Source: JAJCYX01 sp965243825 (GTDB lineage: Bacteria; Chloroflexota; Dehalococcoidia; Lucifugimonadales; Lucifugimonadaceae). From it: DNA of 64,000 nt. The stretch lies in contig CBDEVT010000001.1 in assembly GCA_965243825.1 (NCBI GenBank), forward strand, positions 248,001-312,000, given 5' to 3'. Both the position numbers and the translations under genes were made by a program. Below the pieces are notes generated by a model, which did not search any database, was not told the origin of the DNA, and saw only the letters and a list, made by a program, of their open reading frames with translations. Numbering within the stretch: the stretch's first letter is position 1; the number at the start of each line of letters is the position of its first letter. Positions 17,418 through 27,300 of the stretch are shown in pieces.

Positions 17418-18104
17418 CTAATGGTCGACGTGCAGCACGCCTGACTCAAGTCGCTCCACGAACGCCTTCACATCCACGAAATCTTCAAACGGTGTGAACT
17501 CCACGCCCCCTTGTTCGCAGTAGGCCACCAGTGAATCGCGCGCCATAACGTAGTCGGCCTGCAGCGCAGCGCACGTATCAGATGCGCCATCCCCAATAAA
17601 GACAACCGTTCTGCCAAGCCTTCTCTGCCGCCATACGCGTTCGCATTTGCACATCGCGGTCATGCCGCAGTCAAGGATGTCTTCTGCGAACGTGATCAGC
17701 CCTCGGCCCTTCTGGTCGTACTCGATATCCGGGGCCGCCACCACGAGGCCCTGCACACCGGCCTTTTCCAGCACCGCGTCGATGTAGAACCTTATGCCGC
17801 TCGATGCAACCTCCGCGTGAATGCCCTTCTCCCTGCAATACTCGATGAATTCACTGAACCCCTGGCGGACCACAGCTACCTCTGCGGCCATCGCCCTGAT
17901 CTTCTCGTGGTCGTTCTGTCTCAGGTGGCTGGTTTCAGCAGCCCAGAGCTCACGCAGCGAAATCTCACCGCGGTCATAAGCGGCCGAAGCTTCTTGCCAT
18001 CCTTCGGCCGCGAAGCTTCTGATCATAAGATCACCGATGTCCCGATCGGTGATCGTGCCGTCAAAGTCGATCAGTACGGATAGGGATTGCGTGATTTCAG
18101 CCAT
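17418..18104 (-). CDS. HAD-superfamily phosphatase (MtnX/SerB-like)
   Basis: 228-residue haloacid dehalogenase-type phosphatase. Motif I is DFDGT at residues 13-17 (nucleophile D13, acid D15). Motif II/III residues include ASSGIRFYID, and motif IV is IGDGASDTCAA. The helical cap insert after motif I (DLMIRSF... RELWA) resembles MtnX (2-hydroxy-3-keto-5-methylthiopentenyl-1-phosphate phosphatase) and phosphoserine phosphatases. No methionine-salvage or serine genes are adjacent, so the substrate is left open. Divergent from the DUF2568 gene. Confidence 0.82.
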   Translation of the reverse strand: MAEITQSLSVLIDFDGTITDRDIGDLMIRSFAAEGWQEASAAYDRGEISLRELWAAETSHLRQNDHEKIRAMAAEVAVVRQGFSEFIEYCREKGIHAEVASSGIRFYIDAVLEKAGVQGLVVAAPDIEYDQKGRGLITFAEDILDCGMTAMCKCERVWRQRRLGRTVVFIGDGASDTCAALQADYVMARDSLVAYCEQGGVEFTPFEDFVDVKAFVERLESGVLHVDH

Positions 18105-18267
18105 AGATCGTTCTGTCTACTCTTTCTTGCGAACAATCGATCCTTATCTGTAAATTTGCGCCGGATCAAGTACGCCCGGTGCCTTGAGACGTGGAACCGT
18201 CATCGCAAAACATCGGTTCCGTCGTCGTTCCAAGCTAAGCACATACTGTTACGAAGGAGATTAGGAG

Positions 18268-18639
18268 GTGGCTGCTCATCCGGTTAATCTGGGAGTCCGG
18301 TTTCTTCTAGAGATGTCGGCTCTTGCAGCGCTTTCCTACTGGGCCTGGAGTGAGTTCGATGGCATTGTGATGTTCGTGCTCATCGTCGCACTACCAGTAA
18401 CGGCAGGGGCAACCTGGGGCATCTTCGCCGTACCGAATGATCCCAGTCGATCGGGATCGGCGCCGGTTCCGGTCTCGGGGAAAATCAGACTGCTGATCGA
18501 AGTGACCCTCTTCGTCCTCGCAACGGTGGCGCTAGCGAACACCACGCTGACCATGCTGGCATACCTGCTACCTGCTGCAGTACTCATTCACTATGCCGTT
18601 TCCTGGGATCGAGTGGTGTGGCTCTGGAGCCGCCACTAG
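18268..18639 (+). CDS. DUF2568 (YrdB-like) small membrane protein
   Basis: 123 residues with about four hydrophobic segments and short loops, matching the YrdB/DUF2568 family (LGVRFLLEMSALAALSYWAW at the start, TWGIFAVPNDPSRSG in the middle). Family function is unknown. The GTG start at 18268 has AAGGAGA seven bases upstream. It lies in front of nusA where many bacteria carry rimP, but it is unrelated to rimP and is separated from nusA by 217 bases with a hairpin. Confidence 0.8.
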   Translation: MAAHPVNLGVRFLLEMSALAALSYWAWSEFDGIVMFVLIVALPVTAGATWGIFAVPNDPSRSGSAPVPVSGKIRLLIEVTLFVLATVALANTTLTMLAYLLPAAVLIHYAVSWDRVVWLWSRH

Positions 18640-18736
18640 CCGATTCTTACAGGTTCTACACGACACCGTTATGCAACTACCAATAAATGAGTGCAGACGC
18701 AGAGTTTCGCTCTCGGCGTAAACGGGGCCTTCGTGC

Positions 18737-18742
18737 TAGAAT
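18737..18742 (+). promoter_or_regulatory. Candidate extended -10 box for the nusA operon
   Basis: TAGAAT preceded by TGC, about 40 bases before the hairpin in the nusA leader. No clear -35. The same hexamer lies before the tRNA-Arg gene. Confidence 0.4.
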
Positions 18743-18781
18743 TAAGAAGCCGGGCTCGAACTTAACGGGCTGGAGGCATGG

Positions 18782-18804
18782 AAGTGGGCTTGGCCCACTT
18801 TTTT
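18782..18804 (+). terminator. Intrinsic terminator/attenuator in the nusA leader
   Basis: AAGTGGGC (18782-18789) pairs perfectly with GCCCACTT (18793-18800) around a TTG loop, with a run of six T ending at 18804. It stands about 50 bases before the nusA start and after the candidate promoter, so it can act as an attenuator in the leader. NusA is known to act at such hairpins, and feedback on its own operon is plausible. Confidence 0.7.
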
Positions 18805-18856
18805 GTTGTGATTTGTTTGGCGCTCAACGTGGGAGCGCAGATCAGGCAGGGTAAGT

Positions 18857-20398
18857 ATGGCTAAAAGTGATCTTTTGCTGGCGGTGACACAACTCGCCGC
18901 CGAGCGGAATTTGCCACATACGGTCGTCGTTTCGGCGATCGAAGCTGCACTCGCGTCTGCTTACAAGCGTGATCCAGCCGCTGAGGGGCAGGACGTCATC
19001 GTTGCTATCGACCCTCAGGACGGAGACGTCACGGTCAACACCGTTCGTCACGTTGTCGAAGAAGAAGAGATCGAAGACGAGTTCGCCCAGGTTTCGGTGG
19101 CGGCTGCCCAGGAACTGCAAGAAGGCGCTCAGGTAGGTGACTACATCGTCACCGGCGAGCTTGAGTACAACCCCGGTCGAATCGCTGCGCAGACCGCTAA
19201 GCAGGTGGTCATGCAGCGACTGCGCGAAGCAGAGCGCGACATCGTCTTCGATGAGTTTATAGACCGTGCAGGTGAGGTACTCACTGCAACTATTCAGCGA
19301 ATCGAAGCTCGACACATAATTGTTGACCTTGGCCGCGCTGAAGCGATTCTCCCGCCTTCTGAACAGTCACAGTTCGAGCGTTACCGTCCTGGCCAGCAGC
19401 TCAAGTTCTACGTGCTCCGCGTTGAACGAACAGTGCGCGGACCAGAGATTGTCGTTTCAAGGACGCACCCGGACCTGCTTAGAAGGCTGTTCGAGGTAGA
19501 AGTCCCCGAGATATTTAACGGCGTCATCGAAATCAAGGCCATTGCTCGTGAAGCGGGCTCTCGTTCCAAGGTCGCCGTCGTTTCCCACCAGGTAGGTGTT
19601 GATGCGGTAGGAGCCTGTGTCGGACTCCGAGGCATTCGTATCCAGAACGTCGTCAACGAACTGCTGGGCGAAAAGATCGACGTCATCGAGTGGGATGAAG
19701 ATCCAAAGCGATTCATCGCTAACTCACTCAGTCCCTCGACTGTTGAGAAAGTTGAGCTGAATGAAGATGGCGAATCTGCACTTGTACTGGTGCCAGACCG
19801 TCAACTCTCACTGGCCATTGGCCGAGAAGGCCAGAACGCACGGCTTGCTGCGAAGCTGACGAGTTGGAAGATAGACATCCAGGGCGAAGCGCAATGGGCA
19901 GCTGCTCAGGCACCGCCTGAACCAGAACCGGCGGAAGAGCCGGTGGCTGAAGAGGCTGTTGCTGAAGTAGAAGACTCTGCCGAAGAGGCTGTTGCAGCGG
20001 TGGAATCCACCGAAACCGAAGCAGTCGAAGCCGAAGAATCTGCTCCAGAAGAGGTCGCTGAGGCCGAAGAGCCAGAGACTGAGGTCGCTGCAGAGGTAGA
20101 AGAAGTCAAGCCAGCGGTTCCTGACGTCGACGAGGAAGCTGAACTGCTCAAGCTAGAGGAAGAGCTGGCAGCACTGGAACGTGAGGAAGAGGAACGCCGG
20201 CAGGCTGAAGAAGCGGAGACAATCGACGTTTCCTCAGATGACCTGTGGCAAGTTGGTTCACCTGCTGCGTCCGAAGAGACGGAGGAAGCAGGAGTACTGC
20301 GATTTGCCGAGGACATTGCAGGCTTCCGAGAACAGGGAGAAGGCCGTCGCAGGCGCAGCGGTGGTGGCGGTGCGCGTAGACGCGGCGGACGCAGGTAG
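18857..20398 (+). CDS. nusA: Transcription termination/antitermination factor NusA with charged C-terminal tail
   Basis: RNA polymerase-binding elongation factor controlling pausing, termination and antitermination. In order: N-terminal polymerase-binding domain (1-130), S1 domain (about 135-200), KH1 and KH2 (about 205-345, with SHQVGVDAVGACVGLRG and LAIGREGQNARLAAKL). The core ends at about residue 350. A 162-residue tail follows (from 19910): first strongly acidic Ala/Glu/Val-rich sequence, then a short basic Arg/Gly end (GEGRRRRSGGGG...). The tail is not the E. coli AR repeats. It is first in nusA-ylxR-infB-rbfA-truB. No rimP precedes it. Confidence 0.96.
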   Translation: MAKSDLLLAVTQLAAERNLPHTVVVSAIEAALASAYKRDPAAEGQDVIVAIDPQDGDVTVNTVRHVVEEEEIEDEFAQVSVAAAQELQEGAQVGDYIVTGELEYNPGRIAAQTAKQVVMQRLREAERDIVFDEFIDRAGEVLTATIQRIEARHIIVDLGRAEAILPPSEQSQFERYRPGQQLKFYVLRVERTVRGPEIVVSRTHPDLLRRLFEVEVPEIFNGVIEIKAIAREAGSRSKVAVVSHQVGVDAVGACVGLRGIRIQNVVNELLGEKIDVIEWDEDPKRFIANSLSPSTVEKVELNEDGESALVLVPDRQLSLAIGREGQNARLAAKLTSWKIDIQGEAQWAAAQAPPEPEPAEEPVAEEAVAEVEDSAEEAVAAVESTETEAVEAEESAPEEVAEAEEPETEVAAEVEEVKPAVPDVDEEAELLKLEEELAALEREEEERRQAEEAETIDVSSDDLWQVGSPAASEETEEAGVLRFAEDIAGFREQGEGRRRRSGGGGARRRGGRR

Positions 20399-20459
20399 TG
20401 CGCAGAACGGTCTGAGAGATCGAGACAGGTCTCCGGCCATCCGAGCGAAAGGGGTGCTG

Positions 20460-20738
20460 ATGAAACCCAGGCACATCCCCCTGCGCACCTGTGTCGTCTG
20501 CAGGGAGAAACGACCCAAGAGGGAACTGCTGCGAATCGTCAGGACCCCCCAGGGCGAAGTGATGGTAGATACCACCGGCAGGCTGAACGGGCGCGGTGGT
20601 TACATCTGCTCAGGAAATGCTCAGGACAACCACTGGGGAGAGAAGCAGATTCGAGCTAGACTTGCGCAGGCATTGAAAACTAACCTGACGCAGCAAGATA
20701 TTGACGGGCTGAGTGAAGCTGCACAGACAACGGTCTGA
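20460..20738 (+). CDS. ylxR: YlxR family RNA-binding protein
   Basis: Small basic protein (92 residues) of the YlxR/DUF448 family, which sits between nusA and infB in many bacteria and has been linked to RNA binding and RNase P. Family signature is RTCVVCREKRPKRELLRIVR and GRGGYIC. The ATG at 20460 is used, with an AAAGGGG ribosome site; a GTG six bases upstream is an alternative. The frame extends back into nusA, but those residues are not part of the family. Confidence 0.9.
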   Translation: MKPRHIPLRTCVVCREKRPKRELLRIVRTPQGEVMVDTTGRLNGRGGYICSGNAQDNHWGEKQIRARLAQALKTNLTQQDIDGLSEAAQTTV

Positions 20739-20767
20739 ACACAAGTCAGCTTCTGAAAGAGCAAAAC

Positions 20768-22621
20768 ATGGCGAGACGACGAAATCCGGGCGGAAGACCG
20801 CGAGGTCGTCGGAGGCAGGGGCCCTCCGACCAGAATCAGCGCGGGCCGGCTCCGGAACCAGTCGAAGAGACGCCGTCAGGACCAGTTGAACTACCAGCCA
20901 CGATGACGGTTGGCGAGCTCTCCGAAATTCTGAACAAATCTCATGTCGATACGATCAAGGCATTGATGCGTAATGGTGTGATGGCCACCGTCAATGAGGT
21001 AATCGAGTTTGACGTTGCAGCACGTGTCGCAGCCCTGTACGAGATTCCTGTACTCAAGCCTCGTGACCGCGAAGAGAGCACCGCGGCTCAGCGAGTTGGT
21101 GTCGACGAGCAAGCCACAGACGAGAACGCGGTCACACGGCCACCGATCATTACAGTCCTTGGGCACGTTGACCACGGTAAGACCACGCTGCTCGATGCTA
21201 TTCGCGGCGCAAAGGTCGTCGATACAGAAGCGGGCGGAATCACCCAGAGCATCGGTGCCTACCAGGTAGACAAAGACGGCCAGCGCATCACCTTCATCGA
21301 CACTCCCGGGCATGAAGCGTTCACAGCAATGCGAGCGAGCGGAGCGCAGGTCACAGACATCGCTGTACTCGTCGTAGCCGCCGATGATGGCGTCATGCCG
21401 CAGACCCGTGAAGCGATTGACCATGCACGTGCCGCCGGGGTGCCGATCGTCGTTGCCATCAACAAGATGGACTCGCCAGGTGCCGACCCTGACCGCGTAA
21501 AAGGTGAGTTGGCAGAGGCCGAGGTTATCGTTGAAGACTACGGCGGTGACGTCGTAGCAATTCCAGTTTCTGCACTGAAAAATGAGGGCATCGACGATCT
21601 GCTTGAATCTCTCCTGCTAGTAGCAGAAGTTCAAGAGTTGAAAGCCAACCCTGATCGCCCGGCTATCGGCGTCGTCGTTGAAGCCCACACGGACCGTGTC
21701 CGAGGTTCAATCGCCACCGTCCTGGTCAGGGCAGGCAGGGTAAAGATCGGGGACAACGTTGTAGCCGGGGCACAGCGCGGACGCGTCAGGGCAATGCTCG
21801 ACGGGTTCGGTAAAGCCATTAAAAGCGCAGGGCCGTCGACTCCAGTCCAGATCATGGGACTTGGTGGCCTCCCAGCGGTCGGCGAGCAGTTCGATGTTGT
21901 TGAAGACGACAAAGCCGCAAGGACACTCGTCGAGACCAGAGAGCGGCTCGATTCTCACCGCGACGAACGCTCAGCCACGACCATGGCCGATGTGATGCGC
22001 CGCGTCCACAGCGGTGAGGCCAAAGAGCTCAACGTCATTATCAAGGCAGGCACGCAGGGCAGCGTCGACGCGGTGAGGCGGGCGGTCGAACAGCTCTCGA
22101 CAGAAGATGTTCAGGTCAAGGTGATCCACGCCTCAGCAGGACAGGTTGGAGAAGCAGACATCCTGCTGGCAACGGCCTCAGATGGACTCGTCGTCGGTTT
22201 CGAAACCAGCGTTGAGGCCACAGCCCAGAGCCAGGCCGCAATGAAGGGCGTCGTAGTCAAGACCTACGACATCATCTACAACCTGGTTGACGACGTGAGA
22301 GATGCAGTCGAAGGCCTCATTGAGCCTGAAGAGCGCCGTGTTGTTATCGGTCACGCCAACGTGCTTGAAGTATTCGCACGCGGTAGGCGAGAGAAGATCG
22401 CTGGTGTACGTGTCACAGACGGCACACTGCGCAGGTCCGGCCGTATTCGGGTTCTGCGTAACGGGGAAGAGATATTCGACGGGGCTGTCGCATCAATGCG
22501 CCACCTGCAAGACAACGTTCGTGAGATCGCAAACAACTTCGAGGGCGGTGTAATCCTCGATGGCTTCCACGAGTACCAGGAAGGCGATGTTCTGGAGGCC
22601 TACGAGATCACGACTTCGTAG
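20768..22621 (+). CDS. infB: Translation initiation factor IF-2
   Basis: GTPase that brings initiator tRNA to the ribosome. 617 residues: a short, very basic N-terminus (MARRRNPGGRPRGRRR), one IF2-N domain (about 45-95), then the G domain with GHVDHGKT (132-139), DTPGHE (179-183) and NKMD (232-235), followed by domains II, III and IV. The N-terminal part is much shorter than in E. coli (890 residues). It follows ylxR by 29 bases. The basic N-terminus contrasts with the acidic tail of NusA encoded upstream. Confidence 0.97.
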   Translation: MARRRNPGGRPRGRRRQGPSDQNQRGPAPEPVEETPSGPVELPATMTVGELSEILNKSHVDTIKALMRNGVMATVNEVIEFDVAARVAALYEIPVLKPRDREESTAAQRVGVDEQATDENAVTRPPIITVLGHVDHGKTTLLDAIRGAKVVDTEAGGITQSIGAYQVDKDGQRITFIDTPGHEAFTAMRASGAQVTDIAVLVVAADDGVMPQTREAIDHARAAGVPIVVAINKMDSPGADPDRVKGELAEAEVIVEDYGGDVVAIPVSALKNEGIDDLLESLLLVAEVQELKANPDRPAIGVVVEAHTDRVRGSIATVLVRAGRVKIGDNVVAGAQRGRVRAMLDGFGKAIKSAGPSTPVQIMGLGGLPAVGEQFDVVEDDKAARTLVETRERLDSHRDERSATTMADVMRRVHSGEAKELNVIIKAGTQGSVDAVRRAVEQLSTEDVQVKVIHASAGQVGEADILLATASDGLVVGFETSVEATAQSQAAMKGVVVKTYDIIYNLVDDVRDAVEGLIEPEERRVVIGHANVLEVFARGRREKIAGVRVTDGTLRRSGRIRVLRNGEEIFDGAVASMRHLQDNVREIANNFEGGVILDGFHEYQEGDVLEAYEITTS

Positions 22622-22789
22622 CACCGCCGTTAACTCTCGGTACTCGCGAGCTGATTGGACCGCGTGAGACGGACCACCCGAAGTTCATTTTCTGCACATC
22701 GGTCATGCTGCAGCCGCGATGGTTGCTAATCAGTTTCTACAGCACCGTCCTGGACGGGCTATATCTGCAGTCGGAAAGAACAGATCAAA

Positions 22790-23164
22790 GTGACACACAG
22801 GGTCGCTCGTGCGAGCGTCACAATACAACGAGAGTTAGGCCCTCTTATCTCTTCTCACCTGAAGGATCCGCGTCTGCCCGGGCTGGTTTCCGTTACCAGG
22901 GTTGACCTGGCGCCCGATCTCTCGACCGCACGCGTGTTTGTTTCTACTCCCGGGGACATCGCGGAACGAGCGCAAGCGGTTGAAGCACTTCAGTCAGCAG
23001 CGGGTCATCTCGGACGGGAGTTGCAAGCGCGTATCCGCATCAGGCGCATGCCACGACTGCTGTTTGAGGCTGATGACCGCCTTGAGCAGGGTGAGCAGAT
23101 CAGCGAGATGATAAACCGGGTTCGCGAAGAGGACCGCAAGATGCGCACCCGCCGCGAAAATTGA
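22790..23164 (+). CDS. rbfA: Ribosome-binding factor A
   Basis: 30S maturation factor that binds the 5' part of 16S rRNA. 124 residues with the KH-like fold signature: RVARASVTIQRELGPLIS, then DPRLPGLVSVTRVDLAPDLSTARVFVS and the late MPRLLFEADDRLEQGEQISEMI. It starts at GTG 22790. A 168-base gap after infB contains no gene I can support. The order infB-rbfA-truB is widely conserved. Confidence 0.94.
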   Translation: MTHRVARASVTIQRELGPLISSHLKDPRLPGLVSVTRVDLAPDLSTARVFVSTPGDIAERAQAVEALQSAAGHLGRELQARIRIRRMPRLLFEADDRLEQGEQISEMINRVREEDRKMRTRREN

Positions 23165-23195
23165 CGAATCCGAGACGAAGCACCGGAGACCAGAA

Positions 23196-24134
23196 TTGGT
23201 TCTGCTGAAGGGACATTCCGCCAACGTTTTCCGCGGTGGCTATCTCAATATCAACAAGCCCACTGATTGGACCTCGACCGACGTCGTGCGCAAGCTCAAA
23301 GGCATGACTAAGGTCAAGAAGATCGGTCACGGCGGCACCCTCGACCCGATCGCGACAGGAGTTCTGCCGATCTGCCTCGGCAACGGCACCAAGTTCGCAG
23401 AGATGATCTTGCTCGGCACCAAGGAGTACCGCATCACACTCGAGCTGGGCGTTGCAACCAATACCTACGACTCCGAAGGTGACGTCACAGACAAGGCAGA
23501 TTACTCAGGGATCAGTCGTGAGGATGCAGAAAAGGCTCTTGAGTCTTTCCGAGGAAAATTCAAGCAGCGCCCGCCGATGTTCAGCGCTGTAAAACACAAC
23601 GGAAAGCGCCTGTACGAACTGGCCCGCCAGGGAGTGGAGGTTGAGCGTAAGACCCGCAACGTCGAGGTCAAGAAGCTCGAACTGGTCAGATGGGAACCGC
23701 CGACGGCTGTTCTGGATGTTGAATGCAGTCACGGCTTTTATGCCAGGAGCCTTGTGCACGATTTCGGCCAGGCATTGGGATGCGGTGCTCACCTTTCAGG
23801 ACTGATCCGGACGAGGGCAGGTCGATTCGAGATTGAAAAGGCACACACAATCGAAGAGATTCAGGAACTCGTGGACGCCGGGACCTGGAAAGCTGTTGTG
23901 GATCCAATTGACTTCACGCTCCAGCACTTACCGTCTGTGAAGCTCGATCCAATTACCGCAGAATCGGTTCAGCATGGCCAGCCACTGTCAGTTGCGCAGT
24001 TCGGTCCGCCGACAGGAACTCAGCCCGGGCAGCAGGTGCGGGCATACAACTCAGAGGACGAGTTGATTGCGATCCTGGTGTTCGAACCAGAGAGACTCGG
24101 CTGGCGCCCCGATAAGGTGCTGGCAGCGAAGTAG
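23196..24134 (+). CDS. truB: tRNA pseudouridine(55) synthase
   Basis: Makes pseudouridine 55 in the T-loop of tRNAs. The N-terminal signature GYLNINKPTDWTSTDVVRKL, the catalytic-Asp motif HGGTLDPIATGVLPIC and the RPPMFSAVKHNGKRLYELAR segment are all present. 312 residues, with a C-terminal PUA-like extension. The start is TTG at 23196, with GGAG seven bases upstream, 31 bases after rbfA. Last gene of the nusA cluster. Confidence 0.96.
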   Translation: MVLLKGHSANVFRGGYLNINKPTDWTSTDVVRKLKGMTKVKKIGHGGTLDPIATGVLPICLGNGTKFAEMILLGTKEYRITLELGVATNTYDSEGDVTDKADYSGISREDAEKALESFRGKFKQRPPMFSAVKHNGKRLYELARQGVEVERKTRNVEVKKLELVRWEPPTAVLDVECSHGFYARSLVHDFGQALGCGAHLSGLIRTRAGRFEIEKAHTIEEIQELVDAGTWKAVVDPIDFTLQHLPSVKLDPITAESVQHGQPLSVAQFGPPTGTQPGQQVRAYNSEDELIAILVFEPERLGWRPDKVLAAK

Positions 24135-24220
24135 CCAGATTACCTAACGCATTCGTACAACATTCTTGTATCGATCGCAGACTTCCTGCGCCTGTTCCGG
24201 CGCTCGCAATCGTCCTCGAA

Positions 24221-24226
24221 TAGAAT
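24221..24226 (+). promoter_or_regulatory. Candidate -10 box of the tRNA-Arg promoter
   Basis: TAGAAT eleven bases before the tRNA 5' end. No convincing -35 at 17 bases. The 102-base gap after truB otherwise looks empty. Confidence 0.35.
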
Positions 24227-24236
24227 GTAGCCGCGT

Positions 24237-24311
24237 GCCCCCGTAGCTCAGTGGATAGAGCGCTGGCCTCCGAAGCCAGATGCGTGAGTTCGAGTCTCAC
24301 CGGGGGTACCA
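24237..24311 (+). tRNA. tRNA-Arg (anticodon CCG)
   Basis: Complete cloverleaf: acceptor GCCCCCG/CGGGGGT (first pair G-U), D-arm with AGCTCAGTGGATAGAGC, anticodon stem CTGGC/GCCAG around loop CTCCGAA with anticodon CCG at 24270-24272 (reads CGG), a short variable loop, T-arm with GTTCGAGTC, discriminator A and encoded CCA at 24309-24311. The addB start codon lies 44 bases downstream, so the tRNA and addB may share a transcript. Confidence 0.97.
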
Positions 24312-24354
24312 CCCTGCCCGCTCTTCGATCTTTCACGCTAACCAGGGCCAGCCA

Positions 24355-27300
24355 GTGACCCAGCAAGCCGCAACTCACAGATTTACGGCCAACGGTGAAG
24401 ACCTGGCAGATGTCCTTTTCGATGCAGTGAACTCCGCGAAAGCCGGCAAGCCGCTTGAACGCGTGAGCGTGGTCACTCCAAGTCACTATTCGAACTTCTA
24501 TCTCCGACGCTGGCTGGCATCCAGGGGACTCCTCAACGTTGAGTTCCTGCGCATAGAAGAATTGGCGGACCTGCTAGCGCGTAACGAAATAGACAACCCA
24601 GACCGAAGACAGCTGAAGCGTCTTGAAGGCACGGAGTTGGTAGGTGAAGCCGTTGCGGAATGTGTCCGTAGTGGTGAGATCACCGGACAACTTGCTGACG
24701 TTGCGCAGCAGCCGACATTCCTGGCAGCACTGCACCGGTCTCTCCAAGAGCTTGAAGCCGAAGATCTGCTGGGTCAAGTCTCGCTGGATCAGCTATCTGA
24801 ATCTGAAGACGTGGCTCGAGCGATTGGAACTGTCTGGCGGACCTACAAACGATTGAAGTCCGAGAACAACCTCTTTGACCGCACTCAGGTTGCGGCATGG
24901 GCAGTTGAAGCCCTGAAAGCCGGAACGCTCGAAGACCAGGAGATGCACCTTGCCGTCGGCAAGCTAGTCGTGCTCGCAGTGGCGGCGCCAGCACCTCAGT
25001 ACCGGTCGCTCTGGAAGTCGTTAATAAATCTGCGAGGATCGACAACTGTCGTGGTGACCACCGGAGACGAGAGGAGTGACAGTTTCGTTGCTGCAGAGTT
25101 GGATCTCCCTTTCGCCCTGCCAGTCCCAGGAGATCTGGAGTTCCCGGTGCCAAGAATCGTCGCAGCGTCAGACGTGCGATCAGAAATTGCAGCAGTCGTA
25201 TCGGATGTTGCGATGTCAGCCGCCGACGGGATTCCTTTAAATCGGATCGCAGTCGTTTTTGGCAACACGTCATACTCATCTCGTGTCAGGTCAGCGCTGA
25301 AGCTGGCAGGGATTCCGGTCGCAGGGCCGCCACAGGACTCACTTGGTGCTTCTGTCACAGGTCGGTTTGTAACGAGATTGCTACGGTTCGCCACGCAGGA
25401 CATGGCGAGACAGGACGTGGGGGATTGGCTGGCGACCTGTCCTGTGAAAAACCCTGTAACCCAACTTCCCGTCAATGGAGTCGAATGGGACGGGATCAGC
25501 AAAGCCGCACGCGTGACAACCGGGATTGCCTCCTGGAAAAGAGAGGTTGCCCGCTTCGCAGTATCCAGGCGGCGGCGTGCCGAATTGATAGAACGGCAAG
25601 GTGATGATGATGGAGAAGATGGGCCGATTTCACAGTCCTCAGCACTGCGTAAACAGGCGGAATCTTCAGGCGACTTGCACAAGTTTGTCTCAGAACTTTC
25701 CGAGGCGCTCCGTACTCCAAACGAGACCATGTCCTGGAATTCATGGTGCGAGTGGTTGGCCCGGCTCATTGATTCCTACTTGCACACGTCTGAAGGCGAT
25801 GGATCAGTAGAGTCTCGGGAAAGAGTCGAGATCGTCCTAGAGCAGATTTCGGGTCTCGATAGTCTTCGCGGCGCGTCTCCGGACATTGAACGCTTCAGTG
25901 CTGTCGTGAGCCGTGAACTCTCAGAGAATCGATCTGGCGCAAACAGGCTCGGCAAAGGGGTTTTCGTTGCGCCGGTCAGAGATATCGTCGGCACCAGATT
26001 CGAACGTGTACACGTCGTCGGTATGGTCGACGGTACATTCCCTTCTCCTGATAGTGCCGATCCTCTCCTATCAGATTCGGTTCGCGAGGAGCTAAACAGG
26101 TCGTTCAACATAAGGCTGTCACGATCTGGCGTGAGGCTTGATGAGCGACGTCGTCAGTTCTTCACAGCGCTAATGGCAGGATCCTCTACGACTCTTTACT
26201 GGCCAAGATCGGCAAGCGCCGGTCGGTCTAATGCAGGACCAGCTCAGTGGCTTGTTGAACAGGCCCGTAGGTTTCCGGGAGCCGAAAGGGTTCATGCCGG
26301 TGACCTGTTGACGAGCCCAGAACAAATTCCAGGGGTGAAGGTGGCAGATTATGGCTCAGGTGAAACATTCTCAGATTCCCACGAATACACGGTTGCAAGC
26401 ATCAGACGGCACCTGGACTCAAAGGCCTCAGCTACGAAGCACTGGGTGGAGTTTGAACGGTCAGTCCGCATGGCGTTATCCCTTGAGCAAGGGAGATATG
26501 GAGCGTCCTTAACGGAGTGGTCAGGAGACGTAAGCGACGCCACTTCCAGCGTGCCAGCGGTTAACGAAGAGGTCCTCTCTGCGAGCCGGGTCGAATCGTT
26601 CGCAGCCTGTCCTCTCAGGTATTTCTTCTCCTATGTCCTCAAGGTGAGTCCCGGTGTTCGAGAAGATGATTCGTTTCACATGGCTCCTGACCGCCGAGGC
26701 ACGTTCATACACAGCGTGTTGGAGACCTATCTCAATATGCGTATCAGGGGTAACAAACCGGTCGGGGCCAAGACTCTGGACGATGCGCTTGAGGAGGTGA
26801 AGGGCGAGTTACAGCGAGGCCAGCCTGATCTCGGTGGTCCGGTCTGGGACGTGGATATTGCGCAAGCCAGGCGAAGACTTCGCCGATGGCTGGCCGCGGA
26901 AGCTGATCTTGAAGCCGAGGGATTCACCCCGATAGCGGCTGAGCTTGCTTTTGGCCGCAGTCACAGCCAGATGAAAGAGGAACCACTACCGCCACTCGAG
27001 ATAACTCTTAGTGACTCCACCGTTCTCAAGTTCTCTGGAGTAATTGACAGGGTTGACCAACACACAAACGGTATGCGGTACGTGCTCGATTACAAGACTG
27101 GTAACGCGAGAAGATACAGGCAGATCGCCGATGATCCGGTTGACCGAGGCAGACATCTTCAACTGGCCCTCTACACGGAGGCCGTCTCTCAATCTAGTGA
27201 GGTGAAATCAGACACGGCAGCTGCCTACTGGTTTGTCATGGATAGTCAAGCAAGCTTGATACCTGAAATCGACCTGTTCGATCCGACCCTGGTGAGTAGA

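Noticed and set aside
19906..20316. 136-residue minus-strand open frame opposite the NusA tail
   Set aside because: Serine-only low complexity, the complement of the acidic tail. Shadow.
24996..25769. 257-residue minus-strand open frame opposite addB
   Set aside because: Product is basic and serine-rich without signature; the AddB reading is coherent with nuclease and Fe-S motifs.
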